Shown: positions 27,771 to 37,800, numbered from the stretch's first letter. The stretch: 64,000 nucleotides of DNA from Clostridiales bacterium (GCA_029256575.1 JAQSXR010000023.1:62001-126000); one strand, 5' to 3'. Numbers and translations are program-made. The notes: a model not told the origin generated them from the sequence alone.

Positions 27771-28637
27771 TTATTTACTTTTTTCCCAGCGTCCACTTGC
27801 CCCGCAAGGTAATACTAAGCCATTAATAGACACAGGTAAACCAAGTTCATCCGATTGAACTTCCCCACCAAATTTCTTTGTAAGTGAAGTATTTAATAAA
27901 TATGTTAGTACGGATGGTGCTAGTCCAGTTGTATATGAATTTACTAAGAAGAATAATGGATCATCGCTTAATATTTGACTGCTTAATTCTATCAAAGAAT
28001 GTAGTCTATCTTCAATCTTCCAAATCTCTCCATTTGGCCCTCGTCCATACGATGGAGGATCCATAATGATTGCATCATATTTTTTGCCACGTCTTAATTC
28101 TTTTTCTACAAATTTCACGCAATCATCTACAATATATCGAATTTGGGCACCATCTAATCCAGAAGACTTAGCATTTTCTTTCGCCCAATTTACCATTCCT
28201 TTTGAAGCATCTACGTGACAAACAGATGCGCCTGCTGCCGCTGCTGCTAAAGTAGCTCCACCCGTATATGCAAATAAATTCAAAACACTTATTGGTCTAT
28301 TTGCATCTTTAATTGCTTTTGAAAACCAATCCCAGTTCGCAGCTTGTTCTGGAAATAATCCTGTATGTTTAAAACTAAATGGTTTTAGATTGAAAACTAA
28401 AGTATTATATTTTACTTGCCATTGCTCTGGTAGACCAAAGAAATCCCAGTTGCCACCGCCACTTGAGCTTCTATGATAATGACCATGATGTTTAACCCAT
28501 CCTTTTTCAGTCTTTGATGTATTCCATATTACTTGAGGGTCTGGACGTACTAAAATATAGTCTCCCCAGCGTTCAAGTTTTTCGCCTTGTGACGAATCTA
28601 TTACTTCATAATCTTTCCAATTATTTGCAATCCACAT
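27771..28637 (-). CDS. Class I SAM-dependent rRNA methyltransferase (RlmI-like)
   Basis: A 288-residue methyltransferase of the COG1092 type without an obvious PUA domain. The SAM-binding motif is VLNLFAYTGGATLAAAAAG followed by VCHVDASKGMV, and the catalytic loop is IIMDPPSYGRGP. The N-terminus KLERWGDYILVRPDPQVIW is typical of the short clostridial form. It probably methylates a cytosine of 23S rRNA, but the exact position cannot be inferred. The ribosome site TTAGGAGG is strong; no operon partners. Confidence 0.87.
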   Translation of the reverse strand: MWIANNWKDYEVIDSSQGEKLERWGDYILVRPDPQVIWNTSKTEKGWVKHHGHYHRSSSGGGNWDFFGLPEQWQVKYNTLVFNLKPFSFKHTGLFPEQAANWDWFSKAIKDANRPISVLNLFAYTGGATLAAAAAGASVCHVDASKGMVNWAKENAKSSGLDGAQIRYIVDDCVKFVEKELRRGKKYDAIIMDPPSYGRGPNGEIWKIEDRLHSLIELSSQILSDDPLFFLVNSYTTGLAPSVLTYLLNTSLTKKFGGEVQSDELGLPVSINGLVLPCGASGRWEKSK

Positions 28638-28768
28638 AAAATCCTCCTAAGTTGTACTACTAATCTAAAATCTTATTTATACATTATACCCACTAAATGT
28701 TATTAATTCAATCTAATTCGAGATTTCAAAAACAAATAAATACTTAATGCTCAAATTTGCTTCTAACC

Positions 28769-28797
28769 TTGCTAGCAATTTCTAGTTATGCTATTAT
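28769..28797 (+). promoter_or_regulatory. Promoter of the malic enzyme operon
   Basis: TTGCTA (28769-28774), 17-nt spacer, TATTAT (28792-28797), about 95 nt upstream of the start codon. Confidence 0.6.
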
Positions 28798-28892
28798 ATA
28801 TTTTAGATGTTAAATTGGGAAAATTAAGAATTTCCTAAACCAATTATTTCATTTGATAACTTACTGTATATAGCAAAAAAGGAGACAAATTA

Positions 28893-30035
28893 ATGAAAGA
28901 AAAAGCACTTTTACTTCATGAACAATGGCAAGGAAAACTAGAAATCACTTCAAAGTGTAGTGTGAAAACAAGAGAAGATTTGGCACTCGCATATACTCCT
29001 GGCGTGGCTGAACCTTGTAAGGTTATTGCTGACAATAAAGAAGCAGTTTATAAATATACAATGAAAGGCAATACTGTAGCTGTTGTAACAGACGGTAGCG
29101 CTGTTCTTGGTTTAGGAAATATAGGTCCTGAAGCCGCTTTACCAGTAATGGAAGGTAAGGCAGTATTGTTTAAGGAATTCGGCGGTGTTAACGCTATTCC
29201 TATCTGTTTAGATACACAAGATACGGAAGAAATTATCAAGACAGTTGTCGCAATCGCACCAGCATTTGGAGGTATTAACTTAGAAGATATCTCTGCTCCA
29301 CGTTGCTTTGAAATAGAAGAAAGATTAAAGAAGTTACTAAATATTCCAGTCTTTCATGATGACCAACATGGAACTGCAATTGTTGTATTAGCAGGTATCA
29401 TTAACAGCCTTAAAATCGTTAACAAAGCAAAAGAAGAATGCAAGGTTGTAGTAAACGGTGCAGGGTCTGCAGGAATTGCAATAACAAAGCTCCTATTAAG
29501 ATATGGTTTTCTCGATGTTACCTTATGTGATAGAGCCGGAATATTAAACAAAGATTCTGATTGGGCTAACTGGATGCAAAAAGATATGGCCCAAGTTACA
29601 AATCTCTCTAATAAATCGGGTACCCTTGCAGATGCAATAAGTGGTGCTGATATATTTGTCGGAGTATCCGCACCAAATATCGTATCTTCTGAAATGGTAT
29701 CTTCTATGAATAAAGATTCTATCCTTTTTGCTATGGCTAATCCAGTTCCTGAAATCATGCCAGATGTTGCAAAATTAGCAGGTGCAAAGATAGTTGGTAC
29801 GGGTCGTTCTGATTTTCCAAATCAAGTTAATAATGTAATTGTATTTCCAGGCATTTTTAGAGGCGCATTAGAAGGTCGAGCTGCTCAGATTACGGAAAAT
29901 ATGAAATTAGCCGCTGCAAATGCTATTGCATCACTTGTATCTGATGACGAATTAAACGAAGACTATATACTACCTCAACCATTTGATCCACGAGTTGCAG
30001 AGGTCGTTAGCAATGCTGTAAAGGCTAATATATAA
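28893..30035 (+). CDS. NAD(P)-dependent malic enzyme
   Basis: Oxidative decarboxylation of malate to pyruvate. At 380 residues it is of the short bacterial class without a phosphotransacetylase tail. Malic-domain marks are LALAYTPGVAEPCK with the catalytic Tyr, KGNTVAVVTDGSAVLGLG, and HDDQHGTAIVVLAGI with metal-binding Asp residues. The nucleotide site is VVVNGAGSAGIAITKLL. The ribosome site AAGGAGA precedes the ATG. It is followed after 1 nt by the radical SAM gene and heads a five-gene plus-strand run. Confidence 0.95.
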   Translation: MKEKALLLHEQWQGKLEITSKCSVKTREDLALAYTPGVAEPCKVIADNKEAVYKYTMKGNTVAVVTDGSAVLGLGNIGPEAALPVMEGKAVLFKEFGGVNAIPICLDTQDTEEIIKTVVAIAPAFGGINLEDISAPRCFEIEERLKKLLNIPVFHDDQHGTAIVVLAGIINSLKIVNKAKEECKVVVNGAGSAGIAITKLLLRYGFLDVTLCDRAGILNKDSDWANWMQKDMAQVTNLSNKSGTLADAISGADIFVGVSAPNIVSSEMVSSMNKDSILFAMANPVPEIMPDVAKLAGAKIVGTGRSDFPNQVNNVIVFPGIFRGALEGRAAQITENMKLAAANAIASLVSDDELNEDYILPQPFDPRVAEVVSNAVKANI

Positions 30036-30036
30036 A

Positions 30037-30954
30037 ATGAAAAATGGCGAGCGTTATAATTCTTTAAACTCTTATTTACGCGAAAAATTTGGTGATAAGG
30101 TCTATCGAGTTTCGATAGACGGTGGTTTTACTTGCCCGAATAGGGACGGTTCTATAGATAGCCGTGGATGTATCTTTTGTAGTGCAGGTGGTTCTGGTGA
30201 TTTTGCTGAAGATCATAGATTATCAATTACAGAGCAAATTAATTCGGGAATTGAAAAGTTAAGTCGCAAAACGAATGCCCGTAAATTCATTGCATACTTT
30301 CAAGCGTTTACTAATACCTATTCTGATATTGAGACTCTTAAATCACTATATTTCGAAGCCATTCAACACCCTCAAATTGTTGCACTGTCAATTGCTACAC
30401 GACCTGATTGTATGCCTGATGAAGTAATCGAATTACTATCCTCACTAAATGCTATCAAACCAACTTGGGTTGAACTTGGGCTTCAAACAACAAATGAGCA
30501 AAGCACTAAATTCATTCGAAGAGGGTATCAATTAGATATTTTTGACTCCGTGGTTCATAAATTAAACTTAGTCAATATTGATATTATTGTGCATTTAATT
30601 ATTGGCTTACCATATGAAACCAATGATGATGTCCTTAATTCTATCCATTATATTGCAAATAAAAATATTCAAGGAGTTAAATTACAACTTCTTCATATAC
30701 TAAAAGGTACAGATTTAGCAACTTTATATGAAAACAACCCATTTGCCGTTCTCACAAAAGAACAATATGTTGAATTGATTGTCGCTTGTCTGGAAAGACT
30801 TCCAGATAATATTGTGATTCATAGATTAACAGGTGATGGCCCAAGAGAATTGCTTATTGCTCCATTGTGGAGTACCAATAAGAAAGATGTATTAAATTCT
30901 ATAAACAAACAACTAAAACAACTTGATACATATCAAGGAAGGTATGTATTGTAA
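30037..30954 (+). CDS. Radical SAM protein of the YhcC family
   Basis: A TIGR01212/YhcC-type radical SAM protein, 305 residues. The cluster ligands are C33 in FTCPNRDGS and C45/C48 in RGCIFCSAGG, the variant spacing of this family rather than CxxxCxxC. Further marks are YFQAFTNTYSD and VELGLQTTNEQSTKFIRRGY. The substrate is unknown; RNA or sulphur metabolism has been suggested for relatives. It starts 1 nt after the malic enzyme stop, without a good site of its own, so coupling is likely. Confidence 0.9.
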   Translation: MKNGERYNSLNSYLREKFGDKVYRVSIDGGFTCPNRDGSIDSRGCIFCSAGGSGDFAEDHRLSITEQINSGIEKLSRKTNARKFIAYFQAFTNTYSDIETLKSLYFEAIQHPQIVALSIATRPDCMPDEVIELLSSLNAIKPTWVELGLQTTNEQSTKFIRRGYQLDIFDSVVHKLNLVNIDIIVHLIIGLPYETNDDVLNSIHYIANKNIQGVKLQLLHILKGTDLATLYENNPFAVLTKEQYVELIVACLERLPDNIVIHRLTGDGPRELLIAPLWSTNKKDVLNSINKQLKQLDTYQGRYVL

Positions 30955-30966
30955 GGAGGGTTATTC

Positions 30967-31482
30967 TTGGAGACAGATTTAATTTTATACAAGCTGATAA
31001 TTTTATATATGTTAGAAAAGGTAGATTTTCCATTAACAAACTCAAGCTTAACTCAATTCATAATAGATGAAGGTTATACTAACTACTTTAATGTTCAGCA
31101 ATCAATATCTGAGCTTATCGATCAAGGGTTAATTAATACATTGTTAGTTAGAAATACTACCCAATATTTAATAACAACAGAGGGAAAAGAAACGCTAAGT
31201 TTCTTTCACAATAAACTATCTGATGCAATAAAACACGATATCGGGGAATTCTTTATTAAGAATAAAATTGAAATGCGAAATGAAATTTCAATTTATGCTG
31301 ACTACGTTCCAGAAAAAGATGAAGAATATACAGTAAATTGTTTTATTAAAGAAAGAACTGTAACACTCTTTTCCGTTTCAATCAACGTATTATCAGAAGA
31401 ACACGCCAAGAAAATTTGTGAAAATTGGCGGTCACATTCCGATGATATTTATAAATATGTATCTAAACAATTACTTGAATAA
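30967..31482 (+). CDS. DUF4364 family protein
   Basis: A 171-residue protein of the DUF4364 family found in clostridia. The N-terminal half looks like a winged helix (ILYMLEKVDFPLTNSSLTQFIIDEGYTNYFNVQQSISELIDQGLI), so a regulatory DNA-binding role is possible but unproven. The start is TTG 30967, set by an ideal AAGGAGGG 6 nt upstream. It lies 12 nt after the radical SAM gene. Confidence 0.83.
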   Translation: METDLILYKLIILYMLEKVDFPLTNSSLTQFIIDEGYTNYFNVQQSISELIDQGLINTLLVRNTTQYLITTEGKETLSFFHNKLSDAIKHDIGEFFIKNKIEMRNEISIYADYVPEKDEEYTVNCFIKERTVTLFSVSINVLSEEHAKKICENWRSHSDDIYKYVSKQLLE

Positions 31483-31511
31483 AAATTTATAGTTATAATG
31501 GAGGTATTATA

Positions 31512-32285
31512 ATGATTAAGGTGGAAAACTTAACAAAAATCTATAAGTTAACCAAGAAAAAAATGGCGGAGCTTAAAACTACACGTAATGTCAAGATTGC
31601 GGTCGACAAAATAAGCTTCGAAGCCCATGATGGAGAAATTTTCGGATTGCTAGGTCCAAATGGAGCCGGAAAAACTACCACAATGAGAATGATGGCGACC
31701 TTGCTACTTCCTACCGAGGGAACAATAACTGTACAAGGCAATGATGTAAAAAAACATCCAGACAAGGTTAGAAAGTGTATCGGTTTTCTAACAAATGAGC
31801 TTAAGCTAGATCCTCATTTTTCTCCAAAATACACGATGGAGTTTTTCGGCAAGTTATACGGTTTATCGGATGAACAAATATCTGCACGACGCGATGAGCT
31901 TTTCGATAAATTTGCAATTAAAGATTTCGAGAACAAAAAGATCGAATCCTTATCAACTGGTATGAAGCAGAAACTATCAATAGCAGTAAGTCTAATACAT
32001 AACCCGCAAGTAGTAATATTTGATGAACCAACTAATGGACTTGATATAATAACAGCTAGAGTCGTTACTGACTACCTTCAAGAGTTAAAGAAAGAAGGTA
32101 AATTGGTGATCGTATCAACACATATAATGTCTCTTGCAGAAAAATTATGTGATAAAGTTGCAATTATAATAGATGGTAAATTAGTAGCAAATGGAACTGT
32201 TAAAGAAATTGTATCCTCAAAGAATTCTGTTGATTTAGAAGATGCCTTTTTCGAACTTTACAAAGAAAATTATAAGGAGGATTAA
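31512..32285 (+). CDS. ABC transporter ATP-binding protein, NatA-like
   Basis: A 257-residue ATPase with Walker [10 protein letters not shown], signature [10 protein letters not shown] and Walker [13 protein letters not shown], of the CcmA/NatA class that drives ABC-2 permeases. With the next gene it resembles the NatAB sodium exporter. A basic insert ([12 protein letters not shown]) in the first strand region is also seen in NatA-like proteins. GGAGGT ribosome site; the permease starts 3 nt after the stop. Confidence 0.9.
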   Translation: MIKVENLTKIYKLTKKKMAELKTTRNVKIAVDKISFEAHDGEIFGLLGPNGAGKTTTMRMMATLLLPTEGTITVQGNDVKKHPDKVRKCIGFLTNELKLDPHFSPKYTMEFFGKLYGLSDEQISARRDELFDKFAIKDFENKKIESLSTGMKQKLSIAVSLIHNPQVVIFDEPTNGLDIITARVVTDYLQELKKEGKLVIVSTHIMSLAEKLCDKVAIIIDGKLVANGTVKEIVSSKNSVDLEDAFFELYKENYKED

Positions 32286-32288
32286 TCT

Positions 32289-33521
32289 ATGATATTTACT
32301 CTAATAAAGAAAGAACTTCTAAGAGTTTTTACCGATAAAAAGTTAATATTTTCAATATTTATATTACCCCCTCTCATGATGTTTATAATTTATGGGTTCA
32401 TGGGTTTTATGATTTCAAAACAAGTGGACGATGTAAAGAGCCATGTCTCTACCATAATTGTTAAAAATGCTCCTGAAGAATTCAAGCAACTTATTCCTAA
32501 AAATCTTGATACCGCAGTATTTACTTTTGTTGATTCAAATGTAACCATAGAAGACTATAAAGATCAAATATTAAATAAAGAACTTGACTTGTTTGTCGAA
32601 TTCGAGGATAACTTCGTAGACAAAGTTATTAATTACCAAACGAACTCCATCCCTCAAGTTAAGACTTATTATAATGATACGGAAGATTACTCTAACTCTG
32701 CAAGATCAATATTTATAGATGGATTCCTAACTCCTTTTGAAGATATGTTTATTAAAGCTAGATTTAGTTCAATGGATGACTTAATTGCTTTCAATATTGA
32801 TGCTGATAATCCTGAATCTATAATACATAATGAGAAAAAAGCAGGGGGGCAATTCTTAGGAATGTTACTTCCGATGATTATTATTGTATTCTTATTTTCA
32901 GCAATAATGGGAATCACTGTTGATGCTGTTGCTGGCGAAAAAGAACGAGGTACAATGGCTACCTTACTATTAGCTCCAGTATCAAGAATTAACCTTGCTT
33001 TAGGCAAAATATTTGGTTTATTAATAGTATCCGTTCTCTCAGCCTTAGCAATGCTTGCGGGTTGTATTTCAGCTTTTCCAATCTTTATGAAGTCAGTATC
33101 CTCTGCAGCTGGAGAAGAAAGTGCAGACCTTAGTGGTTTAGTAAATATTCAATTACAAGTTACAGACTGGTTAATGTTATTGGTATTACTCATTTCAATG
33201 GCCATACTATTTGTTAGTATCGTATGTCTATTATCTGTTATATCAAAGAATATTAAAGAAGCTAGTACTCTAATAACACCAATGTACTTATTAATAATGG
33301 TTGCGGCTTATGCTAATATGTTTGGTTCTGGTGAACCATCTGCAGTATCTTACCTCATTCCAGTCTATAATCAAGGTCTTTCAATAAAATTAATATTTGA
33401 AGGTTCCCTAACCCCAACTAACTTCTTAATTACCGTCGGAATTACAGTAGCAATCGCGCTCGTTCTTATTGCAACAATTGCTAAATGCTTTAAAAATGAA
33501 AAAATAATGTTAAACTCATAA
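32289..33521 (+). CDS. ABC-2 permease, NatB-like
   Basis: A 410-residue ABC-2 permease: one N-terminal helix, a long extracytoplasmic domain (about 45-190), then five C-terminal helices. It includes the conserved AGEKERGTMATLLLAPVSR after the second helix, typical of NatB. The pair probably exports sodium or a small toxic compound. Ribosome site AAGGAGGA overlaps the end of the ATPase gene. It is the last gene of the malic enzyme run and is followed by a long hairpin. Confidence 0.9.
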   Translation: MIFTLIKKELLRVFTDKKLIFSIFILPPLMMFIIYGFMGFMISKQVDDVKSHVSTIIVKNAPEEFKQLIPKNLDTAVFTFVDSNVTIEDYKDQILNKELDLFVEFEDNFVDKVINYQTNSIPQVKTYYNDTEDYSNSARSIFIDGFLTPFEDMFIKARFSSMDDLIAFNIDADNPESIIHNEKKAGGQFLGMLLPMIIIVFLFSAIMGITVDAVAGEKERGTMATLLLAPVSRINLALGKIFGLLIVSVLSALAMLAGCISAFPIFMKSVSSAAGEESADLSGLVNIQLQVTDWLMLLVLLISMAILFVSIVCLLSVISKNIKEASTLITPMYLLIMVAAYANMFGSGEPSAVSYLIPVYNQGLSIKLIFEGSLTPTNFLITVGITVAIALVLIATIAKCFKNEKIMLNS

Positions 33522-33580
33522 TAATCAATTAACAAATTATATAATTCGTAACATATAAATACTACAACATTCTATACAAA

Positions 33581-33679
33581 AATAGCTCGACCTATATAAG
33601 ATTTTTGAATTGTCCGACTACAAGTGGTTATTAACACTCAGAGTAAGGTATTCAAAATTGCTTTATAGATCGAGCTATT
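33581..33679. repeat. 99-bp imperfect inverted repeat between convergent genes
   Basis: AATAGCTCGA at the left end pairs with TCGAGCTATT at the right end, and pairing continues with a few mismatches for about 30 bp (CTATATAAG..TTTTTGAAT with ATTCAAAATTGCTTTATAG). It lies between natB-like and ysxC, which converge. A T tract on the minus side suits termination of ysxC transcripts, but the length and the large internal part exceed a simple terminator. Confidence 0.6.
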
Positions 33680-33731
33680 CATTTTATAATAACTATCAAT
33701 ATTATCTATATACTGTTCAACCGATATACTA

Positions 33732-34334
33732 CTATCCTTTAAAGTCATCTAGATTCTTCATTGTTTCGATTAGATCCCAAATTTCATCTCGCCCTTGTTT
33801 CGTTGTTGCAGAAAAAGGGATTACAATTCCATCTGATTCCATCTCTAATTTTTGCTTAATAATTTTAACGTTTTTTTGTATTTGACTTCTATTTATCTTG
33901 TCCATCTTAGTAGCAATAATAACTGGTACATAACCATTATACTTAATCCAGTTGTACATCATAACATCGTTATTATTGGGCTCATGTCGAATATCAACTA
34001 ATAAAAATACTCCTCTAAGCTGTTTTGAATGTTTCAAGTACGTTTCAATAAAAGATCCCCATTTTTCTTGAGATGTTTTTGAAACTTTTGCATATCCATA
34101 CCCTGGCAAATCAACTAAATAGATTTCTTCATTTACCAAATAAAAGTTTATTGTTTGAGTTTTACCTGGTTGTCCAGATGTTCTAGCAAGTGCTTTTCTA
34201 TTCATTAACGAATTAATAAGTGAAGATTTCCCTACATTGGATTTACCCGAGAAAGCTACTTCCATATTTTCATTTTCTGGAAGTTGGCTCTTTAACCCTG
34301 TAACTAATGCTAATTCAGCTTTTTTAACTATCAT
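33732..34334 (-). CDS. ysxC: Ribosome biogenesis GTPase YsxC/EngB
   Basis: A 200-residue GTPase needed for 50S subunit assembly. P-loop FSGKSNVGKSSLIN, G2 Thr in GKTQTINFY, G3 DLPGYGYAKV and G4 TKMDKI are present. It usually follows lon in the tig-clpP-clpX-lon-ysxC order; here it directly follows clpX, 74 nt away, with a hairpin in between. Ribosome site AAGGTGGG. Confidence 0.96.
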   Translation of the reverse strand: MIVKKAELALVTGLKSQLPENENMEVAFSGKSNVGKSSLINSLMNRKALARTSGQPGKTQTINFYLVNEEIYLVDLPGYGYAKVSKTSQEKWGSFIETYLKHSKQLRGVFLLVDIRHEPNNNDVMMYNWIKYNGYVPVIIATKMDKINRSQIQKNVKIIKQKLEMESDGIVIPFSATTKQGRDEIWDLIETMKNLDDFKG

Positions 34335-34368
34335 ATTATCCCACCTTATTTACAATGGCAAGAATTTT

Positions 34369-34390
34369 ACCCACGACTAATGTCGTGGGT
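34369..34390. terminator. Perfect hairpin between clpX and ysxC
   Basis: ACCCACGAC, loop TAAT, GTCGTGGGT. On the minus strand it is followed by TAAAATTCTT, a weak terminator that may reduce or process ysxC transcription from the clpX promoter. Confidence 0.5.
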
Positions 34391-34408
34391 ATTCTACACC
34401 AGTAATTA

Positions 34409-35716
34409 TTATGCTAAAGCTATATCGTCATCATCTTTTTTAGACGTTTTTCTTTGTGTTTTTTTGTTTGTCGGTCTCTCAAGTTTTCTTACAATAGTTG
34501 GAAGTCCGGTTTTTAGTACAACTTCTTTCGTAATAGTACATTTTCTAATTGTTTCATCTGAAGGAATATCATACATCACATCAAGCATTATATTCTCAAT
34601 TATCGCTCTTAGTCCTCTGGCACCAGTTTTTCTTTCGAGCGTTAATTTAGCTATTTGTCGTATTGCATCAGGTTCAAATTCTAGTTCTACTCCATCAAGC
34701 TCTAATAATTTAGTATATTGTTTTATTATTGAGTTTTTTGGTTCTACTAAGATTCTAACTAAAGTATCCTCATCAAGATTATCTAATGATACACTTATAG
34801 GAATACGTCCTACAAATTCAGGTATTAATCCGAATTTAACTAAATCCTGTGGTAAAGCTAATCGGAAGATTTCTCCTGTGTTTTTTCTATCTTTACTTCG
34901 TAATTCCGCACCAAATCCCATTGACGCGTTTCCTACTCTTTTTTCTATTATCTTTTCAAGACCATCAAATGCTCCACCACATATAAATAAAATATTAGTA
35001 GTATCAATTTGGATAAATTCTTGATGTGGATGTTTTCTTCCACCTTGAGGAGGAACAGATGCAACCGTTCCTTCTAACATCTTGAGAAGTGCTTGTTGCA
35101 CGCCCTCACCGGATACATCCCTAGTAATTGAAACATTTTCAGATTTTCTAGTTATTTTATCAATTTCATCAATATATATAATTCCACGTTCTGCTCGCTC
35201 TACATCATAATCTGCTGCTTGAATAAGCTTTAATAAGATGTTTTCAACATCTTCACCAACATATCCTGCTTCTGTTAAGGTAGTCGCGTCAGATATAGCA
35301 AAAGGAACATTTAACATCTTTGCAAGAACTTGAGCAAGCATTGTCTTTCCTGTGCCTGTTGGTCCCATCATCAAAATGTTACTCTTTTGAAGTTCCACAT
35401 CTAGTTCTTCTTTACATAGTATTCTTTTATAATGATTGTATACTGCAACTGAAAGTACTTTCTTTGCATCATTTTGACCAATAACATATTCATCTAAAAA
35501 GGATTTAATCTCAACAGGCTTCATTAGATTTATTTCATGTTCTGTATCATCTTTAGTCAGATCGTCGAATTCTTCTTCAATTATTTCAGAACATATTTCT
35601 ATACATTCATTACAAATATACACGCTAGGACCGGCTATAATTTTCTTAACCTGTTCTTGTGATTTATTGCAAAACGAACATCTTATTTGTTTTTTTTCAT
35701 CACCTTTTACTGCCAT
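34409..35716 (-). CDS. clpX: ATP-dependent Clp protease ATPase subunit ClpX
   Basis: AAA+ unfoldase of the ClpXP protease, 435 residues. The N-terminal zinc domain has CSFCNKSQ and CNECIEIC ligands (about 14-39). Walker A is GPTGTGKTM, Walker [10 protein letters not shown]; the [27 protein letters not shown] segment is the conserved pore and arginine-finger region, and IPEFVGR (the IGF-type ClpP contact lies before it) is present. It follows clpP by 20 nt on the same strand. Confidence 0.97.
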   Translation of the reverse strand: MAVKGDEKKQIRCSFCNKSQEQVKKIIAGPSVYICNECIEICSEIIEEEFDDLTKDDTEHEINLMKPVEIKSFLDEYVIGQNDAKKVLSVAVYNHYKRILCKEELDVELQKSNILMMGPTGTGKTMLAQVLAKMLNVPFAISDATTLTEAGYVGEDVENILLKLIQAADYDVERAERGIIYIDEIDKITRKSENVSITRDVSGEGVQQALLKMLEGTVASVPPQGGRKHPHQEFIQIDTTNILFICGGAFDGLEKIIEKRVGNASMGFGAELRSKDRKNTGEIFRLALPQDLVKFGLIPEFVGRIPISVSLDNLDEDTLVRILVEPKNSIIKQYTKLLELDGVELEFEPDAIRQIAKLTLERKTGARGLRAIIENIMLDVMYDIPSDETIRKCTITKEVVLKTGLPTIVRKLERPTNKKTQRKTSKKDDDDIALA

Positions 35717-35736
35717 TCATACACCTCTATTCCTAT

Positions 35737-36318
35737 CTATCTCTTACTAATAACCTTATCTATTAATCCATATTCTAGTGCTTCTTCTGCAGTTAGGAAA
35801 TTATCTCTATCCGTATCTTTTTCAATTGTCTCTATTGGTTTTCCTGTATTCGCACTTAAGATTTCATTCAATTTACTTCTTAAAGCTATAATTCTATCAG
35901 CTTGGATTTTAATATCAGATGCCTGACCTTTTGCTCCACCTAATGGTTGATGAATCAATATTTCTGAATTTGGCAATGCATATCTTTTACCTTTTGCTCC
36001 ACCAGATAATAAGAAGGCTCCCATGCTAGCAGCCATACCAATACATATTGTAGATACATCTGGTTTAATATATTGCATTGTATCATATATACCCATACCG
36101 TCTGTTATTGATCCACCAGGGCTATTTATATACATAGATATATCTTTATCTGGATCTTCTGCTTCTAGATGTAATAATTGAGCAATTATAAGATTTGCTG
36201 TTACACTATTTACTTCATCACCTAAAAATATTATTCTGTCTTTTAAAAGTCTTGAATAAATATCATATGATCTTTCTCCGCGACTTGTTTGTTCTACTAC
36301 TATTGGTACTAAGCTCAT
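35737..36318 (-). CDS. clpP: ATP-dependent Clp protease proteolytic subunit ClpP
   Basis: Serine protease chamber of ClpXP, 193 residues from ATG 36318. The catalytic triad is Ser in [11 protein letters not shown], His in ILIHQPLGG and Asp in [10 protein letters not shown]. The frame extends upstream, but ATG 36318 ([10 protein letters not shown]) matches the conserved ClpP N-terminus and has GGAGGG 7 nt before it. It precedes clpX in an operon and follows tig. Confidence 0.96.
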   Translation of the reverse strand: MSLVPIVVEQTSRGERSYDIYSRLLKDRIIFLGDEVNSVTANLIIAQLLHLEAEDPDKDISMYINSPGGSITDGMGIYDTMQYIKPDVSTICIGMAASMGAFLLSGGAKGKRYALPNSEILIHQPLGGAKGQASDIKIQADRIIALRSKLNEILSANTGKPIETIEKDTDRDNFLTAEEALEYGLIDKVISKR

Positions 36319-36370
36319 GTTTTTTCCCTCCGTTTTAAATAAGAAATAATAAATTAATCCATAAAAATGC

Positions 36371-36405
36371 AAAAGTGCACCCTAAGGTTGCACTTTTTGA
36401 GCAAC
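36371..36405 (-). promoter_or_regulatory. Overlapping alternative hairpins between tig and clpP
   Basis: In the minus-strand RNA, AAGGTTGC can pair with GCAACCTT; the second arm then becomes unavailable to the following AAAAGTGCA/TGCACTTTT stem, which is followed by GCATTTTT. The two stems exclude each other, like an antiterminator and terminator. It may simply be a terminator after tig that allows partial readthrough. Confidence 0.45.
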
Positions 36406-36410
36406 CTTTA

Positions 36411-37697
36411 TTATACTTCTTTAGCTGCCGCAGTTACAATGTCTAATGCCTTTTGTATCTTTATATCATTCTTTAGCTGTGTTTTCTCATATTCTCCAAT
36501 AGCTTCATTAAGTTTTGAAACTTCCATTTTATACATCTCAGCCATTTTTTTAATTTCTGCTTCCACATCAGCTTCTGTTGTTACTACATTCTCCGCTTTC
36601 ACAATCGCTTCAAGTATAAGTCTTCCTTGAACTCTTCTTAATGCATCTGGCATAGCTTGTTGTTTAAACATTTCTTTTGTTGAACCAGTCATTTTTAAAT
36701 ATTGGTCTAATTCAAGTCCTTGATATTTAAGTCTTTGTTCAAACTCTTCCACTATCTGATCTGCTTGAGCATCGATCATTTGATTAGGAATATCCATATT
36801 AGTATTAGCCACTATTTTTTCAACTACTGCATCTTGTCTATCGAATTTGGCACTTTTTTCTTTTTGCTCTTTAAGTTTAGCCTTTATGTCAGCTTTGTAT
36901 TCATCTAATGTGTCAAATTCTGAAACATCTTTCGCAAATTCATCGTCAACTACAGGAAAATCTTTTGCTTTAATTTCTTTTACTTGTACTTTGAACATTG
37001 CAGGTTTTCCAGCTAGTTCTTCACTATGATATTCGGTTGGGAAAGTTACATTTACTTCAAAATCATCCCCAGTTTTCTTACCGATAATTTGATCTTCAAA
37101 AGTATCAATGAAAGAATGTGAACCAATTGTTAATGAATAATCAGTTCCTTTTCCGCCTTCAAATGCAACACCTTCGGCAAAACCTTCATAATCTATTACA
37201 GCAATATCTCCATCTTTTACTTCTCTGTCTGTAATAGTAAGCATTCTAGCATTTTGCTCTTGTACTTTTTTTATTTCACTATCTATTTCTTCATCTGTAA
37301 CTTCTACATTTACTTTTGGTATTTCAATGCCCATATATTCACCAAGTGTTACTTCAGGTTTTACTGCAACTGTTGCTGTGAAGATAAGTGATTTACCCTT
37401 TTCAACTTGCTCAACATCTATATCAGGTTGTGCAACAACATCTATATCATTTTCAGTAACTGCATTAGCATAAGCTTCTGGAAGCAAATGATTAACTGCA
37501 TCTTCATAAAAATATTCTATCCCGTAAGCTTTTTCGATAAAGCTACGTGGAACTTTTCCCTTTCTAAATCCAGGTAATGACATCTTTGCTTTATTCTTAT
37601 TATAAGCAAATTCTATACCTTTTTCAAATTCTTCTGCTGGAACTTCTATTGTGATCTTTACCATACTTTTTTCTAATTTTTCGATTTTTGCACTCAT
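36411..37697 (-). CDS. tig: Trigger factor
   Basis: Ribosome-bound chaperone and peptidyl-prolyl isomerase, 428 residues. The N-terminal ribosome-binding domain contains LPGFRKGKVPRSFIEKAYG (signature GFRxGxxP), the FKBP domain (about 150-245) begins GDIAVIDYEGFAEG, and the helical C-terminal domain forms the arms. First of the tig-clpP-clpX-ysxC group. Ribosome site AAGGAGGA. Confidence 0.97.
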   Translation of the reverse strand: MSAKIEKLEKSMVKITIEVPAEEFEKGIEFAYNKNKAKMSLPGFRKGKVPRSFIEKAYGIEYFYEDAVNHLLPEAYANAVTENDIDVVAQPDIDVEQVEKGKSLIFTATVAVKPEVTLGEYMGIEIPKVNVEVTDEEIDSEIKKVQEQNARMLTITDREVKDGDIAVIDYEGFAEGVAFEGGKGTDYSLTIGSHSFIDTFEDQIIGKKTGDDFEVNVTFPTEYHSEELAGKPAMFKVQVKEIKAKDFPVVDDEFAKDVSEFDTLDEYKADIKAKLKEQKEKSAKFDRQDAVVEKIVANTNMDIPNQMIDAQADQIVEEFEQRLKYQGLELDQYLKMTGSTKEMFKQQAMPDALRRVQGRLILEAIVKAENVVTTEADVEAEIKKMAEMYKMEVSKLNEAIGEYEKTQLKNDIKIQKALDIVTAAAKEV

Positions 37698-37755
37698 TTA
37701 GAGATCCTCCTTAAATTTATGTATGAACAATTTATAATTCACCCATTAAACATCA

Positions 37756-37785
37756 ATACATTATAGCACAACAAATATTAAATAT
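37756..37785 (-). promoter_or_regulatory. Probable tig promoter
   Basis: On the minus strand a perfect -10 TATAAT (about 37765-37760) is preceded, after 17 nt, by TAGATA, a four-of-six match to the -35 box. It lies some 60 nt upstream of the tig start. Confidence 0.4.
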
Positions 37786-37800
37786 CTAGCCTTTTCCAAA

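Noticed and set aside
33610-33885. 91-codon plus-strand frame near the end of ysxC
   Set aside because: It runs through the hairpin and antisense to ysxC, with no ribosome site or motif.
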